From contig NZ_AYKT01000002.1 of the NCBI RefSeq assembly GCF_000496575.1, forward strand, positions 1 through 64,000: 64,000 nucleotides of DNA, written 5' to 3'. This document shows, piece after piece, positions 53,304 to 62,997 of this stretch. The stretch is from Geobacillus thermodenitrificans subsp. thermodenitrificans DSM 465. Its GTDB lineage: Bacteria; Bacillota; Bacilli; Bacillales; Anoxybacillaceae. The position numbers were made by a program, and so were the translations under genes. Within the stretch, counting starts at the first letter, position 1; each line of letters starts with the position of its first letter. The notes beneath the pieces were generated by a model. That model made no database searches. It saw nothing but the letters and a program-made list of their open reading frames with translations, and was not told where the DNA came from.

Positions 53304-54503
53304 ATGCCCCGCGCGCTTTGGTGGCTGCTTATCGGTATGGTGCTCAATGTGACAGGGGGGTCATTTTTATGGCCGCTCAATACGATTTATTTGCACGAAC
53401 AGCTTGGCCAACCGCTGGCGGTGGCGGGAGCGGTGCTGATGCTCAACTCAGGGGGCAGCGTCATCGGCAGCTTAGTCGGCGGTGTTTTGTTTGATCGGAT
53501 CGGCGGGTTTCGCGCCCTTCTTGTCGGGGCATGTTCGACGGTGGTCGCTTCGGCTGCTTTGAGCGTTTGGCACGGCTGGCCGCATTATGCGGTGTTTTTG
53601 GCGCTTCTTGGCATCGGCAGCGGCATCGTTTTTCCGGTGTCATCGGCGTATGCGGGGGCGATTTGGCCGGAAGGGGGACGGAGGGCGTTCAACGCTTTGT
53701 ATGTCGCGCAAAACCTCGGTGTCGCCGTCGGTTCGGCGCTCGGCGGGTTTGTTGCTTCGTATTCTTTTTCGTTCGTTTTTTTCGCCAATCTGTTGTTGTA
53801 TGTTGCGTTTTTGTTGATTGTCGTGGTCGGATTGCGGCGTATCCCGCTTTTGCCCCCGCCGAAAACAAAACGAGCTGCAAAAGTCAAAACATCGACATCC
53901 CGCGCCGTCGGATGGGCGCTCGCTCTCCTTTGCGTCGGCTATGGATTGTGTTGGATCGGCTATGTCCAATGGTCGACGACGATCGCCGTTTATATGCGAG
54001 AGTTTCATTTGTCAGTCCGGCAATATAGCTTGCTTTGGACGATCAACGGCGCGTTGATCGTCTTGGCGCAGCCGTTGCTGTCGCGGGTGATTCGACGCTT
54101 CATGCCGGGGATGAAACGGCAAATGGTGATCGGGTTTGCCATTTTCGCCGTTTCGTTTGCCATGCTGTTTGGCGCCGATTCGCTCGGTGAGTTTGTCGCC
54201 TCAATGGTGGTCATCACCATCGCTGAGATGGTTGTCTGGCCGGTGATTCCAACGGTCGTGAACGAACTGGCGCCACAAGGGAAGGCTGGATTTTATCAAG
54301 GAATCGTCAACGGCACGGCGATGGTCGGACGGATGATCGGACCGGTCATCGGCGGGTGGGTCGCTGATGAATTAGGAATGAAACCGCTCATCGGGCTGCT
54401 CGTTGCGTTTGCGTTGTTAGCGGTAGCCGCGTCGCTGTTGTACGACCGCTGGCTACCGAAGCCGGTCGGGAAGGCCGAGAAAAAAACGACGGCGACTGTA
54501 TAG
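53304..54503 (+). CDS. Major facilitator superfamily transporter (YttB-like)
   Basis: A 399-residue 12-span transporter. The loop between spans 2 and 3, GGVLFDRIGGFRALLVGACS, is the MFS G-x3-D-R-x-G-R/G-x-R motif. The central cytoplasmic loop at about residue 190-210 is basic (PPPKTKRAAKVKTS). Substrate is unknown; many YttB-like proteins are annotated as drug exporters. AAGGATGATG is just before the ATG. The leuS T-box leader follows. Confidence 0.85.
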   Translation: MPRALWWLLIGMVLNVTGGSFLWPLNTIYLHEQLGQPLAVAGAVLMLNSGGSVIGSLVGGVLFDRIGGFRALLVGACSTVVASAALSVWHGWPHYAVFLALLGIGSGIVFPVSSAYAGAIWPEGGRRAFNALYVAQNLGVAVGSALGGFVASYSFSFVFFANLLLYVAFLLIVVVGLRRIPLLPPPKTKRAAKVKTSTSRAVGWALALLCVGYGLCWIGYVQWSTTIAVYMREFHLSVRQYSLLWTINGALIVLAQPLLSRVIRRFMPGMKRQMVIGFAIFAVSFAMLFGADSLGEFVASMVVITIAEMVVWPVIPTVVNELAPQGKAGFYQGIVNGTAMVGRMIGPVIGGWVADELGMKPLIGLLVAFALLAVAASLLYDRWLPKPVGKAEKKTTATV

Positions 54504-54511
54504 ATTTCGGC

Positions 54512-54540
54512 TTGCAATTGATCGACAAATTTTTTAAAAT
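54512..54540 (+). promoter_or_regulatory. Promoter of the leuS leader
   Basis: TTGCAA (54512-54517), a 17-base spacer and TAAAAT (54535-54540), immediately before the T-box leader. Confidence 0.7.
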
Positions 54541-54546
54541 AATAAT

Positions 54547-54829
54547 TAAATTTGTTGTTTCGAACGCAAAGGAAGGATAAAGCGAATAACGGTGAAGAGG
54601 AGCAGTAACGGGCCTGGCGGACGGCAGAGAGTTGACGGTCGGTGCGAGTCAACCGAAGCCGGCTCGTGAACTCGCCTCGGAGTTGCAGGTGCGAGCGGTC
54701 GCGGCCTCGTAGCACTTGCCGTGAATCTGCGTTAAGGAGCAAAGCGGGTGCGCCATTGGCGCGCCAAAAAGGGTGGTACCGCGGGAATTGTGCCTCTCGT
54801 CCCTTTTCATTGGGATGGGAGGTTTTTTT
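54547..54829 (+). promoter_or_regulatory. T-box leader of leuS
   Basis: The T-box core GGGTGGTACCGCG is at 54771-54783. The exposed TGGT pairs with a tRNA 3' end ACCA, agreeing with the A discriminator of tRNA-Leu. The terminator stem (CCTCTCGTCCC with GGGATGGGAGG, T tract to 54829) competes with the antiterminator. A possible specifier CTC is at 54671-54673, though this is tentative. When uncharged tRNA-Leu binds, leuS transcription proceeds. Confidence 0.93.
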
Positions 54830-54881
54830 ATATATTTCCGTCAATGATGCAAAGTAGAAATCGATGAGGAGGAGTGCGACG

Positions 54882-57299
54882 ATGAGTTTCAACCATCGCG
54901 AAATTGAGAAAAAGTGGCAGGATTATTGGGAACAGCATAAAACGTTCCGCACCCCGGATGAAAGCGATAAACCGAAGTTTTACGTGTTGGATATGTTTCC
55001 GTATCCGTCTGGCGCTGGCTTGCACGTCGGCCATCCGGAAGGGTATACGGCGACTGATATTTTGGCGCGCATGAAGCGGATGCAAGGGTACAATGTCCTT
55101 CACCCGATGGGGTGGGACGCGTTCGGATTGCCGGCAGAACAATATGCGCTCGATACCGGCAACGACCCGGCCGAATTTACGCAAAAAAACATCGACAACT
55201 TCCGCCGGCAAATTAAGTCGCTTGGTTTTTCGTATGACTGGGATCGGGAAATTAACACGACTGATCCGAACTATTACAAATGGACGCAATGGATTTTCTT
55301 GAAGCTGTATGAAAAAGGGCTCGCCTACATGGACGAAGTACCGGTCAACTGGTGTCCGGCGCTTGGCACCGTGCTGGCGAACGAAGAAGTCATCAACGGC
55401 CGGAGCGAGCGCGGTGGGCATCCGGTCATCCGCAAGCCAATGCGGCAATGGATGCTGAAAATTACCGCCTATGCCGACCGGCTGCTCGAAGATTTGGAGG
55501 AGCTTGACTGGCCGGAAAGCATTAAAGAAATGCAACGCAACTGGATCGGCCGTTCGGAAGGAGCGGAAATTGAGTTTGCTGTCGACGGCCATGACGAGTC
55601 GTTCACGGTATTTACGACGCGGCCAGATACGCTGTTTGGCGCCACGTACGCAGTGTTGGCTCCGGAACATCCGCTTGTTGAGAAAATTACAACGCCGGAG
55701 CAAAAACCAGCCGTTGATGCTTACTTAAAAGAAGTGCAAAGCAAAAGCGACCTCGAGCGCACCGACTTGGCGAAAGAAAAAACAGGCGTGTTCACTGGTG
55801 CGTACGCCATCCATCCAGTTACCGGCGACAAGCTGCCGATTTGGATCGCCGATTACGTGTTGATGGGCTACGGCACTGGGGCGATCATGGCTGTACCGGC
55901 GCATGATGAGCGCGACTACGAGTTTGCGAAAACATTCAACTTGCCGATCAAAGAAGTCGTTGCCGGCGGGAATGTCGAAAACGAGCCGTACACTGGCGAC
56001 GGGGAGCACATCAACTCTGAGTTTTTGAACGGCTTGAACAAACAAGAAGCGATCGAAAAAATGATCGCCTGGCTTGAAGAAAACGGAAAAGGACAAAAGA
56101 AAGTGTCGTACCGGCTGCGCGACTGGTTGTTTAGCCGCCAACGCTACTGGGGTGAGCCGATTCCGGTCATCCATTGGGAAGATGGGACGATGACGACGGT
56201 GCCGGAAGAAGAATTGCCGCTTGTCTTGCCGAAAACGGATGAAATTAAACCGTCGGGAACGGGTGAATCGCCGCTCGCCAACATCGAAGAATGGGTCAAT
56301 GTTGTCGATCCGAAAACCGGGAAAAAAGGGCGGCGTGAAACAAACACGATGCCGCAATGGGCGGGAAGCTGCTGGTATTATTTGCGCTACATCGACCCGC
56401 ATAACGACAAACAGCTCGCCGATCCGGAAAAGTTGAAACAATGGCTGCCGGTTGACGTCTACATCGGCGGGGCGGAGCATGCGGTCTTGCACTTGCTGTA
56501 CGCTCGCTTCTGGCATAAAGTGTTGTACGACCTTGGCATCGTGCCGACGAAAGAGCCGTTCCAAAAGCTGTTTAACCAAGGGATGATCTTAGGCGAAAAC
56601 AATGAAAAAATGAGCAAATCGAAAGGCAATGTCGTCAACCCGGATGATATCGTCGAGAGCCATGGCGCGGATACGTTGCGGCTGTATGAAATGTTTATGG
56701 GGCCGCTTGAAGCGTCGATCGCCTGGTCGACGAAAGGGCTTGACGGAGCGCGCCGTTTCTTAGAGCGCGTCTGGCGTCTGTTTGTCACCGAAGATGGTCA
56801 ACTGAACCCGAACATCGTTGACGAGCCAGCGAACGATACGCTCGAGCGCGTCTACCATCAAACGGTGAAAAAAGTGACGGAAGACTACGAAGCGCTGCGC
56901 TTCAACACCGCCATTTCGCAGCTGATGGTGTTCATTAACGAAGCGTATAAAGCGGAGCAGATGAAAAAAGAATATATGGAAGGGTTCGTCAAGCTCTTAT
57001 CGCCGGTTTGCCCGCATATTGGCGAAGAGCTCTGGCAAAAGCTCGGCCATACTGACACCATCGCCTATGAACCATGGCCGACATATGACGAAGCGAAACT
57101 CGTCGAAGATGTCGTTGAAATCGTGATCCAAATCAACGGCAAAGTGCGGGCGAAACTGAACGTGCCGGCGGACTTATCGAAAGAGGCGCTAGAAGAACGG
57201 GCGCTCGCCGATGAAAAAATTAAAGAGCAGCTTGCAGGGAAAACGGTGCGTAAGGTGATCACTGTCCCTGGTAAGCTCGTCAATATCGTCGCCAACTAA
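54882..57299 (+). CDS. leuS: Leucyl-tRNA synthetase
   Basis: An 805-residue class Ia synthetase. The HIGH-equivalent is [16 protein letters not shown] (about residues 40-55), KMSKSKGN (ATP site) is near residue 580, and the CP1 editing domain lies at about 225-420 ([14 protein letters not shown] and [15 protein letters not shown]). The C-terminal anticodon and tail domains are complete. GAGGAGGAG precedes the ATG. Controlled by the T-box upstream. Confidence 0.97.
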   Translation: MSFNHREIEKKWQDYWEQHKTFRTPDESDKPKFYVLDMFPYPSGAGLHVGHPEGYTATDILARMKRMQGYNVLHPMGWDAFGLPAEQYALDTGNDPAEFTQKNIDNFRRQIKSLGFSYDWDREINTTDPNYYKWTQWIFLKLYEKGLAYMDEVPVNWCPALGTVLANEEVINGRSERGGHPVIRKPMRQWMLKITAYADRLLEDLEELDWPESIKEMQRNWIGRSEGAEIEFAVDGHDESFTVFTTRPDTLFGATYAVLAPEHPLVEKITTPEQKPAVDAYLKEVQSKSDLERTDLAKEKTGVFTGAYAIHPVTGDKLPIWIADYVLMGYGTGAIMAVPAHDERDYEFAKTFNLPIKEVVAGGNVENEPYTGDGEHINSEFLNGLNKQEAIEKMIAWLEENGKGQKKVSYRLRDWLFSRQRYWGEPIPVIHWEDGTMTTVPEEELPLVLPKTDEIKPSGTGESPLANIEEWVNVVDPKTGKKGRRETNTMPQWAGSCWYYLRYIDPHNDKQLADPEKLKQWLPVDVYIGGAEHAVLHLLYARFWHKVLYDLGIVPTKEPFQKLFNQGMILGENNEKMSKSKGNVVNPDDIVESHGADTLRLYEMFMGPLEASIAWSTKGLDGARRFLERVWRLFVTEDGQLNPNIVDEPANDTLERVYHQTVKKVTEDYEALRFNTAISQLMVFINEAYKAEQMKKEYMEGFVKLLSPVCPHIGEELWQKLGHTDTIAYEPWPTYDEAKLVEDVVEIVIQINGKVRAKLNVPADLSKEALEERALADEKIKEQLAGKTVRKVITVPGKLVNIVAN

Positions 57300-57362
57300 C
57301 GAGACGGGTGGGGCGGGCAGTCCGCTGCCACCCTCTTATATGGATGAAAGGAGCGAACTTGG

Positions 57363-57677
57363 ATGGAAGAAATCAAGGAAATTACCGCGGCGGAAGTGAA
57401 AGAAAAGCTTGAACGCGGCGAAAAGCTGAACATTGTCGATGTGCGTGAAGACGAGGAAGTCGCTCTCGGCATGATTCCAGGTGCCAAACATATCAAAATG
57501 GGCGATATTCCGAACCGATTGGACGAACTTGACAAGGAGGAAGAATACATTTTCGTCTGCCGCTCCGGGCGGCGGAGCGAAAACGTCTGCCGCTATTTGC
57601 AGGAGCTTGGCTACCGCGTCTGCAACATGATCGGCGGCATGCTCGAGTGGGAAGGGGAAACAGTGACGAAGCAATAA
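57363..57677 (+). CDS. ytwF: Rhodanese-like protein YtwF
   Basis: A 104-residue single rhodanese domain with the active-site loop FVCRSGRRSENVC (catalytic Cys about 65) and substrate motif NIVDVREDEEVALGMIPGA. It could move sulfur from a persulfide donor in the cytoplasm. AAGGAGCG stands nine bases before the ATG. Position between leuS and the ytfP region matches B. subtilis ytwF. A terminator follows. Confidence 0.9.
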   Translation: MEEIKEITAAEVKEKLERGEKLNIVDVREDEEVALGMIPGAKHIKMGDIPNRLDELDKEEEYIFVCRSGRRSENVCRYLQELGYRVCNMIGGMLEWEGETVTKQ

Positions 57678-57736
57678 TGTGACGGTTCCGCTTAGCCGGT
57701 CAACCGGCAGGCGGGGCGATTGGCAGACGGACAAAA

Positions 57737-57774
57737 AAACGGCATGGCCGGTAAAGACGGCCTGCCGTTTTTTT
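57737..57774 (+). terminator. Terminator of ytwF
   Basis: AAAACGGCA...TGCCGTTTT outer stem with an inner GGCCG/CGGCC part, followed by TTTTTT. Confidence 0.85.
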
Positions 57775-57913
57775 CGCTTCACGCTGCTTGTTACGTGCCG
57801 CCCTACCGATCCGTCAACTCAGTGAAAAGGAGAAGGCGAGCCCGTTTCGTTCCTTAGGCAGGAACTTTCCCTTGCCTTGTGGAAATGGAAAAAGAAAACG
57901 GAGGGCGATCGCC

Positions 57914-58093
57914 ATGTATAAAGTGAAAGTGTTTGACAAAGAACATGAAAAAGATTTAGAGGCGGCCGTCAATGATTTTTTAGCCCGCTTGAAAGACGGG
58001 CAGTTGATTGATGTCAAATACAGCGTGGCGGCGATGGAATCAGAGGGCGAGCAAATTTATTGCTTTTCGGCCATGGTCATTTACCGGACGTAA
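57914..58093 (+). CDS. Cse60-like sporulation protein (59 aa)
   Basis: A 59-residue protein, MYKVKVFDKEHEKDLEAAVN at the start, then DGQLIDVKYSVAAMESEGEQ and YCFSAMVIYR. It matches Cse60 of Bacillus (made under sigma-E in the mother cell), function unknown. Alternating strand-helix-strand layout, no membrane segment. GGAGGG precedes the ATG. No sigma-E promoter is clear to me. Confidence 0.72.
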   Translation: MYKVKVFDKEHEKDLEAAVNDFLARLKDGQLIDVKYSVAAMESEGEQIYCFSAMVIYRT

Positions 58094-58225
58094 TTTGCCG
58101 GGCCGCCCCGGTTGCAGGCGGGGACGGAAGGTCGAGCTGTCTGTAAGAGGTTTTCCAGCTTTCTGTCAGCCGTTGTCCGCCCCGGCGGTGGGAAAGCGGC
58201 TGCGCCTAGTTTGGTATGCCGTCAA

Positions 58226-59527
58226 TCAACGGCTGTCCGCGCCGATGCTTCCTCTACTTTTCGCTTCCAATGCATAGCGAGCGGCGTTCATGCCGGCGAG
58301 CCGCCCGGTCACCAAGGCGGCGGTGATGTTGTAGCCGCCCGTATAGCCGTGGATGTCCAAAATTTCGCCGCAAAAATATAGACCGCCCATACATTTAGAT
58401 GCCATCGTTTTTGGCTCAATTTCTTTCACTGACACACCGCCCCCGGTCACGAACGCTTTTTCGATGGACAGCGTGCCATGGACGTGAAACGTAAATTGTT
58501 TGCAACAGCGGACGAACGCCCGCAGCGCTTCATGACTCACCGTTCCGGCGGCCGCTTGCGGATCGATGCCGCTTCGCTCCAGCAAAAAGGCGGCGTATCG
58601 TTCCGGCAGCACCGTTTTGGCGATGTTTTTTACCGCTTTTTTCGGCTCTTGTTTGCATAATTTGGCTAAGCGTTGAAACAGCTCTTCTTGCGTGAGATCC
58701 GGCAGCGCATCGATGCTCATGGCGACCGCGCCGTCCGAAGCTTTTTTCAACGCTTTGACAACAAATTGGCTGCAGCGGAGAGCAGCCGGGCCGGAAATGC
58801 CAAAATGGGTAAACAGCATGTCCATTCGGTGGGTGATGAGCGGCTTGCCGTTCGGCTTTAAGACGCTCAGCGCCACATCGCGCAACGACAGCCCTTGCAG
58901 CGTCCGGTTTTTGATGAACGGCTCGTTCGATACGATCGGCACTTCGGTCGGAAACAGCTCAGTCACCGTATGACCGGCTTTTTCCGCCCAAGGATAGCCG
59001 TCGCCGGTTGAGCCGGTTTGCGGCACGGATTTGCCCCCGACTGCGACAACGACGGCGTTTGCTGCGATTGTCTCCCCGCTTTTTAGCTTGACGCCGACCG
59101 TTTTTCCGTGCTCATACAGAACATCCTCAACCGGCGCCTCAAGCCGGATATCGACTTTAAGCCGGCCGAGTTCGTTCACGAGTGCTGTTACGACGGATTG
59201 GGCGCTGTCACTTTTGGGAAACATGCGGCCATGGTCTTCTTCTTTCAGCGGCACGCCAAGCCGTTCGAAAAAGCGGATGATATCTTCATTGTTAAATACG
59301 GAAAAGGCGCTGTATAAAAAGCGGCCGTTGCCGGGAATGTGGCGGACGATTTCATCGATCGGCAACCGGTTCGTGACATTGCAGCGCCCACCGCCGGAGA
59401 TGGCAAGCTTGCGCCCGAGCTTTGTTCCTTTTTCCAACAGCAGTACGTTCGCTCCTTGTTCCCCAGCAGCGATCGCCGCCATGAGCCCGGACGGGCCGCC
59501 GCCGATGATGATGACGTCATATCCCAT
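58226..59527 (-). CDS. ytfP: NAD(P)/FAD-dependent oxidoreductase YtfP (BaiN/RdsA family)
   Basis: A 433-residue HI0933/BaiN-type flavoprotein. FAD binding begins [20 protein letters not shown] (residues 5-24), followed by [16 protein letters not shown], and ends with [20 protein letters not shown] and [13 protein letters not shown]. Some family members reduce dihydro-compounds or act on steroids; the role in Bacillus is unknown. AAAGGATGG is just before the ATG. Read leftward, divergent from ytgP. Confidence 0.88.
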   Translation of the reverse strand: MGYDVIIIGGGPSGLMAAIAAGEQGANVLLLEKGTKLGRKLAISGGGRCNVTNRLPIDEIVRHIPGNGRFLYSAFSVFNNEDIIRFFERLGVPLKEEDHGRMFPKSDSAQSVVTALVNELGRLKVDIRLEAPVEDVLYEHGKTVGVKLKSGETIAANAVVVAVGGKSVPQTGSTGDGYPWAEKAGHTVTELFPTEVPIVSNEPFIKNRTLQGLSLRDVALSVLKPNGKPLITHRMDMLFTHFGISGPAALRCSQFVVKALKKASDGAVAMSIDALPDLTQEELFQRLAKLCKQEPKKAVKNIAKTVLPERYAAFLLERSGIDPQAAAGTVSHEALRAFVRCCKQFTFHVHGTLSIEKAFVTGGGVSVKEIEPKTMASKCMGGLYFCGEILDIHGYTGGYNITAALVTGRLAGMNAARYALEAKSRGSIGADSR

Positions 59528-59641
59528 ATGGATTCCATCCTTTCGTTGTCTACAAGCAGACAATGTTTTTCGTTCCGTTGCCAACTATGATAAAATAGGA
59601 ATGTTGCGATTTTCAACGTCCACGGTTAGGGAAGGGATCAT

Positions 59642-61267
59642 ATGTCAACATCGAAATTGCTGCGCGGCACATTTATTTTAACTGCTGGTGTGATGATTTC
59701 CCGCCTTCTCGGCTTGTTTTACGTCATTCCGTTTTATCACCTTGTCGGTGAGCGCGGTGGGGCGCTGTACGGATACGGCTATGTGCCTTACCAAATTTTT
59801 TTAAGTTTGGCGACGGCCGGGCTGCCGGTCGCCGTATCGAAATTTGTGTCAAAATACAATGCCCTTGAGGAATACCGCGTCGGCTATACGCTCTTTCGCT
59901 CCGGCCTCGTGCTTATGTTGGCGAGCGGTGTTGCCTCATGGCTCATTTTGTACGGGCTCGCGCCCATTTTGGCTCCACATGTGATCGATGCAGAAACGAA
60001 CGTCAACTCGGTCGATGACGTTGTCGCCGTCATTCGCGCGGTCAGTTTTGCGCTCATCATCGTGCCGATGATGAGCTTGATCCGCGGCTTTTTCCAAGGA
60101 CACGAATCGATGGGGCCGACAGCGTTGTCGCAAGTCGTCGAGCAAGTTGTGCGCATTGCCTTTTTGCTTGGGGCTTGTTATGTCATTTTACGTATGTGGG
60201 ACGGCTCGATCGTCACCGCCGTGAGTGCAGCGACGTTTGCCGCGTTTGTCGGCGCCGCCGGCGGGTTGTTGGTGCTCGTTGTGTATTGGTGGAAGCGGCG
60301 TCCGTATTTGCGCTCCTTGCTCGAGCGCGACCGCGGCGAAGTGAGCGTGTCGCTCCCGGCGATGTATAAGGAGTTGCTCCTTTCTTCGATTCCGTTCGTC
60401 TTTGTCGGCTTATCGATGTCGCTTTATCAGCTCATCGATCAGTTTACGTTCAACCACGCGATGGCTGCCGCAGGGTTGGGAAAAATATCGGAACACGCAT
60501 ATTCGGTGTTCAATATGTGGGCGCAAAAGCTCGTCATCATCCCGGTGACGTTGGCGACCTCGTTCAGCTTGGCGCTCATTCCGACGATCACGAAAGCACA
60601 TGTTGAACAAAACCGGAGGGCCATGCGGCAATATTTGAACCAGACGTTCCAAGTGCTGATGTTTTTAACGATGCCGGCGGTGATCGGCATGGCGGTGCTC
60701 GCTGGTCCGATGTACAGCTCGTTTTACAGCTATGACCCGCTCGGTGAGCAAGTGTTGCGTTGGTACGCCCCAGCGGCGATTTTGTACGCGTTATTTTCCG
60801 TGACGTCCGCGATTATGCAAGGCATTAACCAGCAGCGGTTTACGGTCATTAGTTTAGCGGCCGGCCTGCTTGTGAAACTGTCGCTTAACACACTGTTGAT
60901 TATGAAATGGGCGACGGTTGGTGCCATTGTTGCGACGATGGCCGGGTATTTCGTCTCGGTGGCGTTCAACTTATGGGTGATTCAACGGTACACCCGCTAT
61001 CGCTATCGTTTTGTCCTTCGCCGAACGGTGTTTATGGCCATTTTGACGGCGTTGATGTCGGTGACCGTGATGGTCGTTGCGGCGTTGGTCGGGCAGTGGG
61101 TCGATTATCGCCAGGGAACGGCGGAGGCGGTGTTCGTTGCTGCGATTGGCGTGGCGGCCGGTGCGGCGGTGTACTTGTTTCTCAGCATTCGCTCCGGGCT
61201 GTTTGTGGCGCTATTTGGCGACCGGTTTGCTTTTTGGCGTCGGAAAGAGAAAAAGGCCGTGTCATAA
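59642..61267 (+). CDS. ytgP: MATE/MviN-like lipid flippase YtgP
   Basis: A 541-residue polytopic membrane protein with about 14 spans, of the oligosaccharide/lipid flippase (MOP) family including YtgP, SpoVB and MurJ-like proteins. It starts STSKLLRGTFILTAGVMISR and has SLIRGFFQGHESMGPTALSQ, a YtgP hallmark. In S. aureus and Streptococcus homologues flip lipid II. GGGATC precedes the ATG by a short space. Convergent with a small gene at a shared terminator. Confidence 0.9.
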   Translation: MSTSKLLRGTFILTAGVMISRLLGLFYVIPFYHLVGERGGALYGYGYVPYQIFLSLATAGLPVAVSKFVSKYNALEEYRVGYTLFRSGLVLMLASGVASWLILYGLAPILAPHVIDAETNVNSVDDVVAVIRAVSFALIIVPMMSLIRGFFQGHESMGPTALSQVVEQVVRIAFLLGACYVILRMWDGSIVTAVSAATFAAFVGAAGGLLVLVVYWWKRRPYLRSLLERDRGEVSVSLPAMYKELLLSSIPFVFVGLSMSLYQLIDQFTFNHAMAAAGLGKISEHAYSVFNMWAQKLVIIPVTLATSFSLALIPTITKAHVEQNRRAMRQYLNQTFQVLMFLTMPAVIGMAVLAGPMYSSFYSYDPLGEQVLRWYAPAAILYALFSVTSAIMQGINQQRFTVISLAAGLLVKLSLNTLLIMKWATVGAIVATMAGYFVSVAFNLWVIQRYTRYRYRFVLRRTVFMAILTALMSVTVMVVAALVGQWVDYRQGTAEAVFVAAIGVAAGAAVYLFLSIRSGLFVALFGDRFAFWRRKEKKAVS

Positions 61268-61334
61268 TTCTTGCTCATCAGTTCCCGACTTCGCTGTCTG
61301 CGTTGGCAGTGGCGGATTTATGGCCAAAACGAGA

Positions 61335-61361
61335 AGAAGGCGGTCTTGTGATCCGCCTTCT
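61335..61361. terminator. Shared terminator of ytgP and the small coiled-coil gene
   Basis: AGAAGGCGG pairs with CCGCCTTCT across nine bases, T-rich to the right. Lies between two convergent genes. Confidence 0.82.
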
Positions 61362-61372
61362 TTCTCATCGGT

Positions 61373-61573
61373 TTATGCAAGGCCGAGTCGGCGCTCGATG
61401 CGATCGAGGCGTCTGTCCACTCGTTCGAGCTGCCGGTTGAGCCGTTCGACATTGCGCTCGAGCTGCTCGATGCGTCGCGCCCAGTTGGTAAATTGCCATA
61501 TGGGCAAGAACTGGCCTGCTGGCTGTTGACGGTAATCGTCAAACGTCGGAACATAATAGTAATACTCGTTCAT
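61373..61573 (-). CDS. Small tyrosine/proline-headed coiled-coil protein (66 aa)
   Basis: A 66-residue protein. The N terminus MNEYYYYVPTFDDYRQQPAG is Tyr- and Pro-rich; residues about 31-63 form an Arg/Glu-rich coiled coil (RRIEQLERNVERLNRQLERV and RLDRIERRLG). The look resembles small spore-coat proteins, but no family is assigned. AAAGGAGATG precedes the ATG. Long in-frame extensions upstream lack a site. Leftward, ends at the shared terminator with ytgP. Confidence 0.65.
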   Translation of the reverse strand: MNEYYYYVPTFDDYRQQPAGQFLPIWQFTNWARRIEQLERNVERLNRQLERVDRRLDRIERRLGLA

Positions 61574-61676
61574 CGACACATCTCCTTTCTGTATCTTTCC
61601 CTCATAGTGTATGGTGAGGAGGCAAAAGCGGACTAGATAAACGCCCAAATAGAGGAATATTTTAGGAGGGAGTTTC

Positions 61677-62423
61677 GTGGAACTGCGCATTGACAAGCTG
61701 CTCGCCCATATGGGCTATGGGACGAGGAAGGAAGTAAAAAAGCTGCTGAAGTCCGGCGTGGTGAAAGTGGATGGCGCTGCTGTCTATGATCCGAAAACGA
61801 AAGTGCGGCCGGACGAGCAGACGGTGACCGTCTGGGGAGAAACGGTCGAGTATAAACAGTTCATTTATTTGATGATGAACAAGCCCCCCGGCGTCATCTC
61901 AGCGACGGAAGACGCTGTGGAAGAGACGGTCGTTGATTTGCTTGAAGAGGAAGATCGGCTGTTTGACCCGTTTCCAGTCGGGCGGCTCGACAAAGACACG
62001 GAAGGGCTTCTGTTGTTGACGAATGATGGACAGCTCGCCCATCAGCTGTTGGCGCCGAAAAAACATGTGCCGAAAACGTACTTTGCCGTCATTGATGGCG
62101 AGGTGACGGAAGACGATGTGGAGGCGTTTCGGCGAGGTGTGGTGCTCGATGACGGCTATGAGACGAAGCCGGCCGAGCTTGTCGTGTTGAAATCGGGCCT
62201 GCGTTCCGATGTCGAAGTGACAATTACAGAAGGGAAATTTCATCAGGTGAAACGGATGTTTCAAGCGGTCGGCAAGCGGGTCGTTTATTTGAAACGGGTG
62301 CAAATGGGGCCGCTTTCTCTCGATCCGGATTTAGCGGTTGGCGAGTATCGGGAATTGACAGATGAAGAGGTGGAGATGCTGAAGCAATATCGGGCGGACG
62401 CGGATGAAAAAAAAGGAACCTGA
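61677..62423 (+). CDS. rsuA: 16S rRNA pseudouridine synthase RsuA-like
   Basis: A 248-residue RsuA/RluB-family enzyme. Residues 1-60 are an S4 RNA-binding domain (RIDKLLAHMGYGTRKEVKKL), and the catalytic Asp is in VGRLDKDTEGLLLLTNDGQL. The family isomerises a uridine (E. coli U516) of 16S rRNA. The start is GTG with TTAGGAGGGAG upstream. Matches the B. subtilis ytzG locus. A T-tract terminator overlaps its stop. Confidence 0.92.
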   Translation: MELRIDKLLAHMGYGTRKEVKKLLKSGVVKVDGAAVYDPKTKVRPDEQTVTVWGETVEYKQFIYLMMNKPPGVISATEDAVEETVVDLLEEEDRLFDPFPVGRLDKDTEGLLLLTNDGQLAHQLLAPKKHVPKTYFAVIDGEVTEDDVEAFRRGVVLDDGYETKPAELVVLKSGLRSDVEVTITEGKFHQVKRMFQAVGKRVVYLKRVQMGPLSLDPDLAVGEYRELTDEEVEMLKQYRADADEKKGT

Positions 62424-62438
62424 GACGGTTCCTTTTTT
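62408..62438 (+). terminator. Terminator of rsuA
   Basis: AAAAAGGAACC pairs with GGTTCCTTTTT around five bases, overlapping the rsuA stop and ending in T. Confidence 0.9.
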
Positions 62439-62520
62439 ATGAAAAAGTGAAGAATATTCGTTCGTTATGAAAAGACATTCTGCATTCATCTCTCATCCTG
62501 TTTTGCCTTGTTGGCACCGC

Positions 62521-62742
62521 TCAAGAAGAGATACGCACTTTTTTGTTCGTGGTCGTCCATTTGCCCTTGCTCGGGCTGCGAACGAGATCATTGTACATAA
62601 GCACGTTTAAGTCACGCTGGATTGTTCGTGGGGTGGTGCCGAACTCATCAACAAGTTCTTGGGTCGTAACCGTTCCTTTTTCGCTAATGTACATATACAC
62701 GGATTTAATACGGGTAAGCATCCGGTGTGTTGAAGGTTTCAA
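62521..62742 (-). CDS. ytzE: DeoR-type helix-turn-helix protein YtzE
   Basis: A 73-residue protein with a DeoR-like winged helix (TTQELVDEFGTTPRTIQRDL) and no sensor domain. It matches B. subtilis YtzE along its length (KPSTHRMLTRIKSVYMYI near the N terminus and SPSKGKWTTTNKK near the end). The start is TTG, with GGGAG seven bases upstream. Alone it may be a small regulator of an unknown target. Leftward, divergent from pepV. Confidence 0.85.
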   Translation of the reverse strand: MKPSTHRMLTRIKSVYMYISEKGTVTTQELVDEFGTTPRTIQRDLNVLMYNDLVRSPSKGKWTTTNKKVRISS

Positions 62743-62931
62743 AAGACCACTCCCTATCTTAGCATCATTCGCATGGCACAACCGACAGCTTTTAGATGAG
62801 AGATGTCTTTTATCTGTTTACTACCATTGTACACGAAATGGCTGGGGAAATGCTACCCGTTTGCACATATTCACGAAAAATTTAAACATTTTGTAGCAAA
62901 AATGAAACGAAGTTGTGACAAATGAAAAATT

Positions 62932-62961
62932 TTGACAACCTTTTTTTGATATGATACGTTG
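62932..62961 (+). promoter_or_regulatory. Possible promoter of pepV
   Basis: TTGACA (62932-62937) is consensus, but the -10 about 17 bases later (TACGTT) is poor. A TATGAT nearer is only 12 bases away. Function as a promoter is therefore a guess; the position before pepV is right. Confidence 0.35.
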
Positions 62962-62997
62962 GCAACAAAGAGTGATAAAAAGAAAGGGAGAATGACG

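Noticed and set aside
60907-61440. 177-codon frame overlapping the end of ytgP
   Set aside because: Out of frame with the real gene, Cys/Arg/Gly-rich composition typical of shadow frames.
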